A DNA stretch of 64,000 bases, taken from the NCBI RefSeq assembly GCF_000237085.1, contig NC_016627.1, positions 3,410,118 through 3,474,117 of the forward strand, read 5' to 3'. The notes beneath the pieces were generated by a model that ran no database searches, was not told the origin of the DNA, and saw only the letters and a list, made by a program, of their open reading frames with translations. Both the position numbers and the translations under genes were made by a program. Positions 51,057 through 60,162 of this stretch are shown here, piece after piece (the first letter of the stretch is position 1; every line of letters begins with the position of its first letter). This DNA is from Acetivibrio clariflavus DSM 19732. GTDB taxonomy: Bacteria > Bacillota > Clostridia > Acetivibrionales > Acetivibrionaceae.

Positions 51057-51965
51057 TCACCTTCTTAGTTCTTGCTCTAATAGGATTTTAAAACCTTTGG
51101 CATTTGCAAACTGGTCAAGAAAGTCCGTGTACTTTACTCTATTTGACTTTTCAATGTAATCCTGAAGCATTATGCTCCCTCCCCCTGTAAAAACAGTAGG
51201 ATTGTGAAACTCAAATCCATATTCTTGAATTTTCGCTAATATATTTTCTACATACTCTTCTGACATCACTTTAATTACTTCCTTAATATCTGCCTCGAAA
51301 AGAACAGGTTCTTTTCCTGTGATAATCTCCTGTATCTGAGTTTCCGTAAGTCTGATATTTGTTTTAAGAAGTTCCTGCTGTATATTGGCAATTAATGTGA
51401 TGATTCCGTTGGGAAGCGAATAGCATGCTGAAACATCTATGATTCCATTTTCTACTCTGAAAAAATCAATTGTATATCCACCAATATCGATAACATTGCA
51501 TAGAAGATTCCTGTAACTGTTAAACACAGTTATTAGTGCGGAATACCCTTGAGGATAAGTACGGCAATCAACTATATTAATTGCATAATCCTTTTTGTTA
51601 AAATTAAACTTTATATCCTGCCTTAAAAAATATTCCCGAAACTTTTTCTTAAGTGTTCCATAACTTATAATTGGAAGTCCTACTCCCAGAATTACATCTG
51701 CTTGGCCTTCCATTCCTGCTTTGTTTACCGCATCTGCTATTGCTGGCAAAGACAAGATGAAAGCATCCTGGTTGATTGTCTTGTCCATTTGAACACTTAA
51801 CCTCTGGCCTCCGATGCTATAAAATTTACCTTCATAAATTAAAAGATTGCTTGATGAAATTGGTTCAGTATTTGATTTAGTAAAACCTGATTCGCTAATA
51901 TAACCTTCACTTGTTTTTGTACATTTGTTACCATTATCAAGGCCTAATAAAATCCTGTTTCTCAT
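51057..51965 (-). CDS. parM: ParM/StbA-type actin-like segregation ATPase
   Basis: From ATG 51965 (MRNRILLGLDNGNKCTKT), supported by GGAGG 7 nt upstream; 302 residues. Actin-fold motifs: phosphate 1 LGLDNGNKCTK, phosphate 2 NVIDIGGYTIDFF, adenosine FTGGGSIMLQDYI. Such proteins polymerise to segregate low-copy plasmids. In a chromosomal island it suggests an integrated plasmid or ICE origin. The upstream promoter/centromere region is cut by an IS1182 element. Confidence 0.85.
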   Translation of the reverse strand: MRNRILLGLDNGNKCTKTSEGYISESGFTKSNTEPISSSNLLIYEGKFYSIGGQRLSVQMDKTINQDAFILSLPAIADAVNKAGMEGQADVILGVGLPIISYGTLKKKFREYFLRQDIKFNFNKKDYAINIVDCRTYPQGYSALITVFNSYRNLLCNVIDIGGYTIDFFRVENGIIDVSACYSLPNGIITLIANIQQELLKTNIRLTETQIQEIITGKEPVLFEADIKEVIKVMSEEYVENILAKIQEYGFEFHNPTVFTGGGSIMLQDYIEKSNRVKYTDFLDQFANAKGFKILLEQELRR

Positions 51966-52057
51966 AACAATTCCTCCAATCTTGTGGTTTTGGTTCTTCA
52001 TAGTTCTTTTATTAAATCACTTTTTATAATTTCAAGTATATCTGCAATAAAAAAATT

Positions 52058-53947
52058 GGGGCTGTTGCATTACAGACTAATAATCGTAATGCAATAACCC
52101 CTTTTTATTTAAAATTAATATATTTTACTCTTAAAACGTTGTCTTTTATTTGTTGATCCTGAAAAAAGGGTATACTAAATAAACGACACATACTTCGCTA
52201 CTTATACAATAAATATTTTTTACGTTTATGCTGTCTTTAATGGATGTAAATACGTGGCACATCGTTTTGACTGAATTTTGTTATGCAGCTTGTTTACATT
52301 ATGTGCTAAAGCAAGAAGAATACATTCTGCTAAGATATTCTTTTTGCCTCTACACAAGAAACGTCTGAATCCCATATCTTGTTTTATTTCTCCAATAACC
52401 CCTTCGACCTGAATACTCCGATTTATTCTGAGTTCAGTTCCTTCTTCACTGAGGATTCTTTCTAAGGCTTCCTCACGTTTTTGCTGGAATAATTTTGATA
52501 CTTCAAGACGTTTGGTCCGTTCTTCCAAAGGTCTTTTGCTGTTTCCCTTAATGCATTTTGATTTGAAAGTACATTCACCACAATCTTCACATGTGTAGCA
52601 GGTTTTCTTACTTATATATCCTGTTTTGCTTTTACTGAACTTTATTCCTGTTACTACAAGCTTTTTTCCATTACTACATATGTAAATATCCTTTTCTTTG
52701 TCATATATCATATTTTCCTTTATGCTAATATCTGCTTTATACTTACGTGTCCTACTAATTTCATAATTGGATGGTTTAATAAACGCACGTTGGTTGTTTT
52801 CATCAAGATAAACGTAATTTTCCTCACTTTCATACCCTGAATCAGCAACTATATTTTTGTAAGTATACCTCAAATGACTTTTGATACTGTTTAAGAATGG
52901 TATTAGAGTGGTTGTATCTGTAGGCTGAGGACCAGCACTTATCCATACTATGTATTCAGCATCTACTCCAAACTGAATATTGTAACCAGGTTTTAATTGC
53001 CCATTCTTCATAGCATCTTCTTTCATTCTCATGAAGGTTGCATCAGGGTCTGTTTTTGAAAAACTATTTCTCTCTCCCATGGTATGTAAATGCTTATTAT
53101 ATTTCTTAAGTCTTGATATGTATTCATCCAGCTGTTCCAATGTTTTTTGGAGAGGAGATTTTCTTTTTCCTATTCCATAGACAAATTCGATATCTTCATC
53201 CTTTTTTATTTTGCATAGTTTACGCCTAAGCTTTTTTAGATGATACATTTTGATTTTATCTCCATATACAATTTTAAATCCGTAATCTTCTTCTGCTTTC
53301 TTAAAAAATGCAGGAATCTTATCCATAAGTTTTCGCTGATTTTTAGTAACAGAACCTTTCCAGACAAAAGTATATTTGTTTGAAGAAGCTTCAATTTTTG
53401 TCCCATCAACAAAAAGATTCTTCATTGAAAGTTCTCCACATTCAGCAAGTATTTCAGTAAATTGTGCCATAAGATTTTCTGAAACAGGTGCAAAATGAAG
53501 GCTCCGAAATCTCGCTATTGTTGTATAATCTGGAGCAGGAGACCCTTCAAGAAGGTACATAAAGTTAATATCTCTCTTACAAGCACTTTCAATTTTTCTA
53601 GTAGTATAACAATTATTCATATATGCGTAGAGCATGACCTTCAGCATCTGTGTTGGGGTTGCTTGTTTTTTCCTTATACGGGAATAGGTCTTATATAATT
53701 CTGTTAAATCCATCTCCTCCACTATCTGACCCAGCAACCTGACAGAATCATCATTAGGTATCATGTACTCAATATTTAACGGCAATTTTAATTGATAGAA
53801 ATCACCGCGAATGGTATAATCTTTATGTGTTAAATTATTTAGTGGCATAAATACATTTTACACCAAATTCCGGACTTTTCGAAGTCCGGAATTTGCTTTT
53901 TAGACACAAAAGGGCTGTTACACTAATTTTCTTAGTGCAACAGCCCC
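52058..53947 (-). mobile_element. IS1182-family insertion sequence
   Basis: A 1890-bp element whose ends both begin GGGGCTGTTGCA and each fold into a hairpin (GGGGCTGTTGCATTAC / GTAATGCAATAACCCC at the left; GGGCTGTTACACTAA / TTAGTGCAACAGCCC at the right). One transposase. No clear target duplication. Confidence 0.88.
52226..53848 (-). CDS. IS1182-family transposase
   Basis: A 540-residue DDE transposase. First Asp in MKNLFVDGTKIEASSN, second in NIVADSGYESEENY, and the Glu region in NRSIQVEGVIGEIKQDMGF. A four-Cys cluster (CYTCEDCGECTFKSKC) sits in the middle. Full length. Confidence 0.93.
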   Translation of the reverse strand: MPLNNLTHKDYTIRGDFYQLKLPLNIEYMIPNDDSVRLLGQIVEEMDLTELYKTYSRIRKKQATPTQMLKVMLYAYMNNCYTTRKIESACKRDINFMYLLEGSPAPDYTTIARFRSLHFAPVSENLMAQFTEILAECGELSMKNLFVDGTKIEASSNKYTFVWKGSVTKNQRKLMDKIPAFFKKAEEDYGFKIVYGDKIKMYHLKKLRRKLCKIKKDEDIEFVYGIGKRKSPLQKTLEQLDEYISRLKKYNKHLHTMGERNSFSKTDPDATFMRMKEDAMKNGQLKPGYNIQFGVDAEYIVWISAGPQPTDTTTLIPFLNSIKSHLRYTYKNIVADSGYESEENYVYLDENNQRAFIKPSNYEISRTRKYKADISIKENMIYDKEKDIYICSNGKKLVVTGIKFSKSKTGYISKKTCYTCEDCGECTFKSKCIKGNSKRPLEERTKRLEVSKLFQQKREEALERILSEEGTELRINRSIQVEGVIGEIKQDMGFRRFLCRGKKNILAECILLALAHNVNKLHNKIQSKRCATYLHPLKTA

Positions 53948-54361
53948 GTAGGAATTTATTTTAACGGAGGTATATAATGTCAATTCATTAAAATACCTTA
54001 TTATTAAAGACAATTCTTTATAGTAAATCATCTATTACAAAGTCAAGTATTTTTGTTTTTCTTTATATCCTATATCCTCTTCCTCCTTATCACTTTACCC
54101 TTCTCTAAATTATATATGTATTTAGTAAATCCCCCCAATTCATTGATATAACAATGCTTTAATATACTTTTAAGCGTCAAAAATCATGTTAGGATATTAA
54201 TCCTAAGTGCAAATGTTAAGGACTAATTATGCATTATAAAACTCCTTAAGCCTTTTAACTATTTGAAATAATTTTATAAAAAATTCTAGTATAAAAATTT
54301 GACTTACGCTTAACAATCCGTAAAATGTGGAAAAATCTAATATTTGAAAGGATGAATCTAA
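53948..54361. other. AT-rich spacer between IS1182 and the four-helix protein
   Basis: About 400 bp without a gene. It may retain part of the parM centromere displaced by IS1182, but no iteron array is visible. AAAGGATG at about 54349 is the ribosome-binding site of the next gene. Confidence 0.35.
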
Positions 54362-54766
54362 ATGAGCAATGTTTTAGTCATAAGGGATTTTAAGACACTT
54401 AAAGTTTGGCAGAAGGCAAACGCTCTTGAACGAGAAATAGAAGCATTGGTTAAAGGGTTTCCAAGCCATGAGCAGTACCGGCTTACTGACCAAATCATTA
54501 GAAGCAGTCGAAGTATTTCCGCAAACATAGCCGAAGGAAATACCCAACTATTTATAAAGCGGGAATTATTCCATGCCAACGCTGCTCTTGGCAGTTGTGG
54601 CGAAACGAGAAACCATTTACTTACCGCATATCAGAACAACTATATAAGTGAAGAACAATACAAAATTTTAGATGAGAAATTCCTTGAAGTAATAAAAATG
54701 CTGTATGGCTATATAAAGATGTTAAAATCTTGTTTAGATAATGAATCAGTTACAATTGACCCCTAA
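54362..54766 (+). CDS. Four-helix-bundle protein (23S rRNA IVP/S23 family)
   Basis: A 134-residue helical protein with the family N-terminus (FKTLKVWQKANALEREI) and QIIRSSRSISANIAEGN. These proteins occur as stand-alone genes, inside 23S rRNA intervening sequences, or as Avd partners of diversity-generating retroelements. No reverse transcriptase or template repeat is nearby, so this is a stand-alone copy of unknown function. Confidence 0.85.
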   Translation: MSNVLVIRDFKTLKVWQKANALEREIEALVKGFPSHEQYRLTDQIIRSSRSISANIAEGNTQLFIKRELFHANAALGSCGETRNHLLTAYQNNYISEEQYKILDEKFLEVIKMLYGYIKMLKSCLDNESVTIDP

Positions 54767-54915
54767 TATTTTATAATCTTTACATACTCCATAATATTTT
54801 CACCTGCTATTTGCAAAGGCGATGATTGCGCAGTATCACATACTTTTGGTGGACTTAAAATTCACCTAGAAAAAATTTTTACAAATGAATAAGTTTGAAC
54901 TTTACAGACTGTTAT

Positions 54916-54960
54916 AAAAAATGCCTTGGAAAGACTGCTAAATCTCCAAAGCATTTAAAA
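54916..54960 (-). terminator. Terminator of the ars operon
   Basis: ATGCTTTGGA / TCCAAGGCAT (one G-T pair) with a 14-nt loop is followed by TTTTTT on the minus strand, about 100 bp after the DUF2703 stop. Confidence 0.75.
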
Positions 54961-55062
54961 AATCATAATAGCCCTATTTATAGAAAGGTTCATATGGTCA
55001 AGATGTTGATGTGCTTAGGCTTTAATCTTCTTCTATATTAAATCGCACATTAGTCCTATCAT

Positions 55063-55626
55063 TTATTCACAATTCTTATTTTTCTCAATCGATTCAAAAA
55101 ATCGACGTAAATTTTCCGGTAATTGATATGCTTCCTTACCAACTCTATTATTTAACTGTGCTTTTTTGTCACTATATACTTCACGAAGTATGGCATCAAT
55201 TATCATTGCTTTTGGAGGAACATTATATTCTTTACCTTTGTACACCCATACACGGCAGTCCACTTCATCCCCGCACAAATCGCCACATGATTCACAAAGT
55301 GATTCTTTCATTTCCAGTTGTATATCATTTCCATTAATACGGATAGTAGGTGAACTCTCAAATCTATACTGTATGGCCTTTTCCTTACTATCAATATGAA
55401 TTTTATTTACAACAACTTCTATGCCCGCTAATTCAAGCACTTTAGCAACGTCCTTAATGGCTTCTTCAAGACTGCTCTCCGTGCCCTGGCATCTTGTACA
55501 TATACTTAAATCTAAAAACAAAAAATCAATTATTATTTTTTTCTTTTCTTCTTCATAATTTTGCTCTTCACACCCGCAACTCGTACTACAGCATGTATTA
55601 TTTCTTTGAGTTTCACAACATCCCAT
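55063..55626 (-). CDS. DUF2703 Cys-rich protein of the arsenic operon
   Basis: From ATG 55626 (MGCCETQRNNTCCSTSCGC); 187 residues, start chosen for the upstream AAGGAGGC. The Cys-rich N-terminus may bind metal or metalloid. The core has a thioredoxin-like start (DFLFLDLSICTRCQGT) with CxxC, and CESCGDLCGDEVDC. DUF2703 genes are repeatedly linked to ars operons, but their role is unknown. Last gene of the operon. Confidence 0.8.
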   Translation of the reverse strand: MGCCETQRNNTCCSTSCGCEEQNYEEEKKKIIIDFLFLDLSICTRCQGTESSLEEAIKDVAKVLELAGIEVVVNKIHIDSKEKAIQYRFESSPTIRINGNDIQLEMKESLCESCGDLCGDEVDCRVWVYKGKEYNVPPKAMIIDAILREVYSDKKAQLNNRVGKEAYQLPENLRRFFESIEKNKNCE

Positions 55627-55739
55627 AATAAAAGCCTCCTTCTTTATAACGCCTAGATTCATAAGAAAATTTTTCGGTTGTAGTAAAATTTTCTTACATT
55701 AGCGGCGTTTCAATGAGGCGGAAATATGCTCCCGCCTCG

Positions 55740-55967
55740 TTATAAATATCTTTTAATATCCTCTACCGACGGAACTCTTCCCATAATCTTTACCTGTTCA
55801 TCTACTACAAGTGCAGGTGTTCTCATTACACCATATGCCATAATGTCCTTAAAATCCTCTACTTTTTCAATAGTGGCTTCAAGTCCCAGTTCCTTTACAG
55901 CCTCTCTGACATTAGCCTCTAATTTTTTGCAATTACAACATCCTGAACCTAAAACTTTGATTACCAT
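55740..55967 (-). CDS. Small thioredoxin-fold redox protein (redox-active disulfide type)
   Basis: 75 residues with VLGSGCCNCKKLEANV, the CxxC of the MTH895/TM0996 thioredoxin-like family, and a cis-Pro site in MRTPALVVDEQ. In ars and metal operons these proteins often travel with the CSC-type permease encoded upstream here. Confidence 0.88.
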   Translation of the reverse strand: MVIKVLGSGCCNCKKLEANVREAVKELGLEATIEKVEDFKDIMAYGVMRTPALVVDEQVKIMGRVPSVEDIKRYL

Positions 55968-55986
55968 AATAAATCCTCCTCATCAA

Positions 55987-56070
55987 TCAATATTTTTCCG
56001 TTATTATCGTCATTCCACAATTTTCTTTTACACAGATTTCACATCCTGTGCATTTTACAAGACTCATCAT
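55987..56070 (-). CDS. Very small Cys-rich ORF between permease and thioredoxin-like genes
   Basis: 27 codons from ATG 56070, or 36 from a TTG at 56097 that overlaps the permease stop. The peptide contains KCTGCEICVKENCGM, a ferredoxin-like CxxCxxC plus a further Cys. The overlap suggests translational coupling, and the spacing to the next gene is short. It could bind a metal or cluster, or be the relic of a ferredoxin domain. Confidence 0.45.
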   Translation of the reverse strand: MMSLVKCTGCEICVKENCGMTIITEKY

Positions 56071-56089
56071 TTCAGAATGAATCTCTGCT

Positions 56090-57106
56090 TTACACAAAAA
56101 TATATGAAAAAGCATTAAATAAGTATCCAATAATAATAATCCCTGCTGATACGATAGATACAAAGATTGCTAAAAGTTTAGGCTTTACCACCTTTCTGAG
56201 CATAATTATGGAAGGCAGAGACAGGGCTGTTACTGCCATCATAAATGACACTATAGTCCCTACGTCCACTCCTTTTGCAAATAACGCTTCGGCTATTGGA
56301 AGAGTACCGAATATATCAGCATACATTGGAATGCCCACTACAGTAGCAAGCATCACTGCAAATGGATTATTACCTCCAACCACATTTTCTATGAATGACT
56401 GTGGAATCCAGTTATGAATAGCCGCCCCTATGCCTACACCGATTAATACATATAGCCAAACCCTTTTGATAATATCTCTGACCTGTTCCTTTGAATATGA
56501 TATTCTTTCCTTACGAGTCATTTCAGGCACTTCCGCATCAACATTTTCAATTTCCCTTACATATCCTTCTACATATTTTTCAAGTCTAAACTTTTCTATT
56601 AAAGTTCCTCCAATAACTGCCAAAATTAAGCCTACTACAACATAGGCTATGGCAATTTTAAGACCGAAAAATGAAATTAACAACATTAATGACGCCAAAT
56701 CTACCATTGGCGAAGATATTAAGAAAGAAAAGGTTATGCCTAAAGGCAATCCAGCCGAAGTAAAACCTATAAAAATTGGTATACTGGAGCAACTGCAAAA
56801 GGGAGTTATCGTACCAAGCAGTGCCCCAAGTATATTCCCTTTAATGCCTTTTATCTTTCCGAGAATCTTCTTTGTCCTCTCTGGCGGAAAATAACTCTGG
56901 ATATAGGATATGACAAATATTAATAGTGATAATAATATAAATATTTTAATTGTATCGTATATAAAAAAGTGAATACTTCCGCCTATCCTTTCGCTAACAG
57001 GTAAACCAAATACTTTTTCCACAAGAAGTCTTACCAATTCTGAAAGCCATCTCATTTTTAATAGTTGGTCATTTAACCAACCGAATATCATGGCTAATAT
57101 GTTCAT
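56090..57106 (-). CDS. CSC-motif permease (ArsP/DUF318 family)
   Basis: A 338-residue membrane protein with about eight hydrophobic helices and the motif GTITPFCSCSSIPIFIGF, typical of the ArsP/YraQ permease family, some of which export methylated or organic arsenicals. A charged central loop (residues about 180-215) separates two halves. Fourth gene of the ars operon. Confidence 0.87.
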   Translation of the reverse strand: MNILAMIFGWLNDQLLKMRWLSELVRLLVEKVFGLPVSERIGGSIHFFIYDTIKIFILLSLLIFVISYIQSYFPPERTKKILGKIKGIKGNILGALLGTITPFCSCSSIPIFIGFTSAGLPLGITFSFLISSPMVDLASLMLLISFFGLKIAIAYVVVGLILAVIGGTLIEKFRLEKYVEGYVREIENVDAEVPEMTRKERISYSKEQVRDIIKRVWLYVLIGVGIGAAIHNWIPQSFIENVVGGNNPFAVMLATVVGIPMYADIFGTLPIAEALFAKGVDVGTIVSFMMAVTALSLPSIIMLRKVVKPKLLAIFVSIVSAGIIIIGYLFNAFSYIFV

Positions 57107-57214
57107 ATGAAAACATCCCCTTTACCCCTTACACACTTCAAGTTATTTTTCAACATGTTTGCACTTTTCAACTTCACTGCAATTCTCTTATTTTGATTAA
57201 TTACATACCGCTTA

Positions 57215-57616
57215 TCAAATCTGATTGTTCTTTACTCTCTGTATTAAATCCTCGACTTTTTCCTTAATTATATCTCTTGTTTTTCTGTAATCCTCTATTG
57301 GTCCGCCTGACGGGTCACTAAGCCCCCAATCTTCTATATGCTGGCATGGTACATAAGGGCATACTACATTACATCCCATCGTTATTAATATATCTACTTC
57401 CGCCGGAATATCGCTTAATAGTTTCGGATGATGGTCACTCATATCCACTCCTGCTTCTTCCATAACCTGTACTGCCAATGGTTTTACTTCAGGATAATTT
57501 TCTGTTCCTGCCGAATATGCTTCCAATACGTCACTTCCTAATTTCTTTGCCCAGCCTTCTGCCATTTGAGAACGGCAAGAGTTGTGGACACATACAAATG
57601 CAACTTTCTTTTTCAT
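57215..57616 (-). CDS. arsC: Arsenate reductase, thioredoxin-coupled
   Basis: A 133-residue low-molecular-weight-phosphatase-type ArsC. P-loop CVHNSCRSQMAEG near the N-terminus; the redox pair is in GCNVVCPYVPC. It reduces arsenate to arsenite for export by Acr3. Lies 5 bp after acr3. Confidence 0.94.
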   Translation of the reverse strand: MKKKVAFVCVHNSCRSQMAEGWAKKLGSDVLEAYSAGTENYPEVKPLAVQVMEEAGVDMSDHHPKLLSDIPAEVDILITMGCNVVCPYVPCQHIEDWGLSDPSGGPIEDYRKTRDIIKEKVEDLIQRVKNNQI

Positions 57617-57621
57617 ATGTT

Positions 57622-58713
57622 TTATATTCCCCTTTCATCAGTTTGTTTAAACCAGTGCCTTGTGTTGTTGGCTATTTTAACAAGTGTAAGCATAACTGGA
57701 ACTTCAACCAATACCCCTACAACTGTTGCAAGGGCGGCTCCAGATTCCAGTCCAAAGAGTGAAATTGCCACTGCAACTGCAAGTTCAAAGAAATTGCTTG
57801 CTCCAATCATTCCAGCAGGCGCTGCAATATCATGGGGAAGTTTCCATATCTTTGCCCACCCATATGCGATGAAGAATATAAAGAACGTCTGAATAATTAA
57901 TGGTACCGCAATTAATATAATATGCAGAGGATTGCTTAAAATTATTTCACCCTGGAAAGAGAAAATAATTACTAAAGTAAGAAGCAAACCTACGATAGTT
58001 ACATTATCAAATTTCTTGAGAAAAACGTTTTCAAAATACTCTATACCCTTATGTTTAATGATGTTCCTTCTAGTAAGGTATCCTCCTGCCAATGGAATAA
58101 CAACAAACAGGATTGTTGATAATACCAGCGTGTCATAAGGAACGCTTACATTACTTACACCTAACAGGAGTGCGACAATTGGTGTAAATGCAAACAATAT
58201 AATTAAGTCATTCACTGCTACCTGCACTAATGTATAAGCAGGGTCGCCTTTTGTCAAATAACTCCATACGAACACCATAGCGGTACATGGTGCGGCTCCT
58301 AATAATACTGCACCTGCAAGATAGTCTGTCGCCAAATCCGAACCAATCCACCTGCTGAATACTACTTTTAAGAAAAATGCTGCTATAAGATACATTGTAA
58401 AAGGTTTGATAAGCCAGTTTGTCACGCAGGTTACTATGAGTCCCTTCGGTTTCTTTGTTGCTCTGACAATGCTTGAGAAATCAATTTTCAGCATCATGGG
58501 GTATATCATGAGCCATATCAGAATAGCAACAGGAATTGATACATTTGCATATTCAAATTTGCTTAAAGTTTCAGGGATTGCAGGAATTAACTGTCCTATT
58601 GCAACTCCTGCTATAATGCATACTGCTACCCACAGTGTAAGGTATTTTTCAAAAAAACCCAATCCCTTTTTTTCTTGTATTGGTTTTTTACTACTCAAGT
58701 TATACGCCTCCAA
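57622..58713 (-). CDS. acr3: Arsenite efflux permease Acr3
   Basis: A 363-residue protein with ten hydrophobic helices and Acr3 signatures (GAAPCTAMVFVWSYLTKGDP with the essential Cys; GASNFFELAVAVAISLFG). It exports arsenite using the membrane potential. It has its own promoter with an ArsR-type operator. Confidence 0.95.
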   Translation of the reverse strand: MEAYNLSSKKPIQEKKGLGFFEKYLTLWVAVCIIAGVAIGQLIPAIPETLSKFEYANVSIPVAILIWLMIYPMMLKIDFSSIVRATKKPKGLIVTCVTNWLIKPFTMYLIAAFFLKVVFSRWIGSDLATDYLAGAVLLGAAPCTAMVFVWSYLTKGDPAYTLVQVAVNDLIILFAFTPIVALLLGVSNVSVPYDTLVLSTILFVVIPLAGGYLTRRNIIKHKGIEYFENVFLKKFDNVTIVGLLLTLVIIFSFQGEIILSNPLHIILIAVPLIIQTFFIFFIAYGWAKIWKLPHDIAAPAGMIGASNFFELAVAVAISLFGLESGAALATVVGVLVEVPVMLTLVKIANNTRHWFKQTDERGI

Positions 58714-58741
58714 TTTATTTAATATTAATTTGTTTTAGTTG

Positions 58742-58795
58742 TATGATTATATTCAATTATATTCATATAATATTCTAACAACGACATTCTGTCAA
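58742..58795 (-). promoter_or_regulatory. acr3 promoter with ArsR operator
   Basis: TTGACA (58790-58795), 17 bp, TATTAT (58767-58772). The imperfect palindrome TATGATTATATTCAATTATATTCATATAA (58742-58770) overlaps the -10 and downstream. The same arrangement precedes arsR. Confidence 0.8.
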
Positions 58796-58886
58796 TATTT
58801 TGAGAGCAACATTAAGCAAGATAATATTTTATATTCTCTAAAAAATATCCTAAAATGCGTTGAAACAAATATCTACAGAAGCCGCT

Positions 58887-59297
58887 TTAATTTTCATTTT
58901 TCGTCTTCTCACACTGCCCTTGAAGATACTTTAGAACCTGACTTTTATCTTCCCGCAGTTGCTCACAAGTAAAGTTACTGTTTTTATATTTTTTAAATCT
59001 TTCTACATCTTTTAGCAATTGCGTATTTTCATCCATTTTGTTTTTAATAAATTCATACAGTAGGTTATTTTCTTCAATAAACTTGTTATCTACTCTATAA
59101 TAGACCCATTGAGATTTCTTTTCACTGGTTATAACACCCGCGCTTTTTAATTTATTTAGATGTCTTGAAGCATTGGACTGCGTCATATCCAGCACTGTTT
59201 CTATCTCGCACACACAGAGTTCCTGTCTTATTAGCAAATTGAGTATTCTAATTCTGTTTTCATCTCCCAATGCTTTAAATATTTCTATCAAATCCAA
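58887..59297 (-). CDS. arsR: ArsR/SmtB arsenic-responsive repressor
   Basis: 136 residues with the arsenite-binding motif ELCVCEIE in helix 3 and the recognition helix TQSNASRHLNKLKSAGVI. The C-terminal extension (residues about 95-136) is longer than in minimal ArsR. First gene of the ars cluster, likely autoregulated. Confidence 0.93.
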   Translation of the reverse strand: MDLIEIFKALGDENRIRILNLLIRQELCVCEIETVLDMTQSNASRHLNKLKSAGVITSEKKSQWVYYRVDNKFIEENNLLYEFIKNKMDENTQLLKDVERFKKYKNSNFTCEQLREDKSQVLKYLQGQCEKTKNEN

Positions 59298-59309
59298 TTT
59301 ATCACCACC

Positions 59310-59368
59310 ATATGATTATATTCAATTATACTCATATATATAATAGCATTGATTTATTTCTCTGTCAA
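59310..59368 (-). promoter_or_regulatory. arsR promoter with ArsR operator
   Basis: TTGACA (59363-59368), 17 bp, TATTAT (59340-59345), followed by the palindrome ATATGATTATATTCAATTAT...CATAT (59310-59337), nearly identical to the operator before acr3. The start codon of arsR follows 12 bp later. Confidence 0.82.
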
Positions 59369-59484
59369 CAATAAATACATTATCTTATAAATCAAAAAAT
59401 ATGTTTTTTATATTTATCACATAATTCAAGAATACGTTCCCATAACATACCCCAAACCTCCCCTACGATGTGAAAATCTAATTT

Positions 59485-59552
59485 TGGGAATAACTTTATT
59501 ATTTTAGAACCAACTTTATTATCATAGAGTCAACTTTACTATTTCTAAAACA
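59485..59552 (+). repeat. Orphan Tn7-like right-end array
   Basis: Three inverted TnsB-type sites (AACTTTATT cores at about 59492, 59511 and 59533) spaced about 20-22 bp. No terminal TACA follows. Looks like a worn right end of an older Tn7-like insertion beside the ars cargo. Confidence 0.65.
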
Positions 59553-59594
59553 TTTTCCTTATTCCTTTTCCCTAAAAATCCATACCCCTAACTA

Positions 59595-60111
59595 TGTATA
59601 TTTAAAATAAACTCCGCTCCAACCCAAAATCCCTCAAACCCTTATCCCTTCTCTCCTCAACCCTATTCTCCTAATCTCTTCCATATAATAAAGTCCGCTC
59701 TATTTTCTCATATTTTTATCCCATTTATTAACAATTTTTCCTTAATCCTTATAACAATTTTTAAAATAAAGTTGGTTCCAAATAGGGATAAGGTGAAAGG
59801 AAAAAGGGATAAGGTTGCATTTTCCCATGTTCTTTTTCTAATCTTTTTATCAATCCTGGTATCAATATTTCTCTCAATACTATAATCAATACTTTCCTCA
59901 ATCCCTTTAAAATCATTGCCTTTAGCCTTATTCCTTACTCCTTAGCCCTAACAATCTTAACCCTTACACCTTATCCCTGTCTACCCTACCAAAAAGCAAA
60001 CCCCGCAGCAAAACAGGAGTTATCCTGCATCTGCTACGGGATTTTGGAACGAACTTTATTTTTATAGAGCGAACTTTATTATCATGGAGTGGAGTTTATT
60101 TGAATTATACA
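59595..60111 (+). mobile_element. Miniature Tn7-like element C (non-autonomous)
   Basis: 517 bp, starting TGTATATTTAAAATAAACTC and ending with an inverted copy (TGTATAATTCAAATAAACTC inward). Three dispersed left sites (near 59605, 59685 and 59764), an AT-rich middle with CCTTATCCC-like motifs, the conserved hairpin (CCCGCAGCA / TGCTACGGG; inner CAGGA/TCCTG) and three packed right sites. Homologous end to end with A and B. Confidence 0.83.
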
Positions 60112-60162
60112 CCTAACTCTATTAACTGCCCAGACATTTCCACTCCTGCTTGTTTTACCTGT

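Noticed and set aside
54362-54766. Avd protein of a diversity-generating retroelement
   Set aside because: No reverse transcriptase, template repeat or variable repeat is visible nearby; a stand-alone S23/IVP-type protein is simpler.
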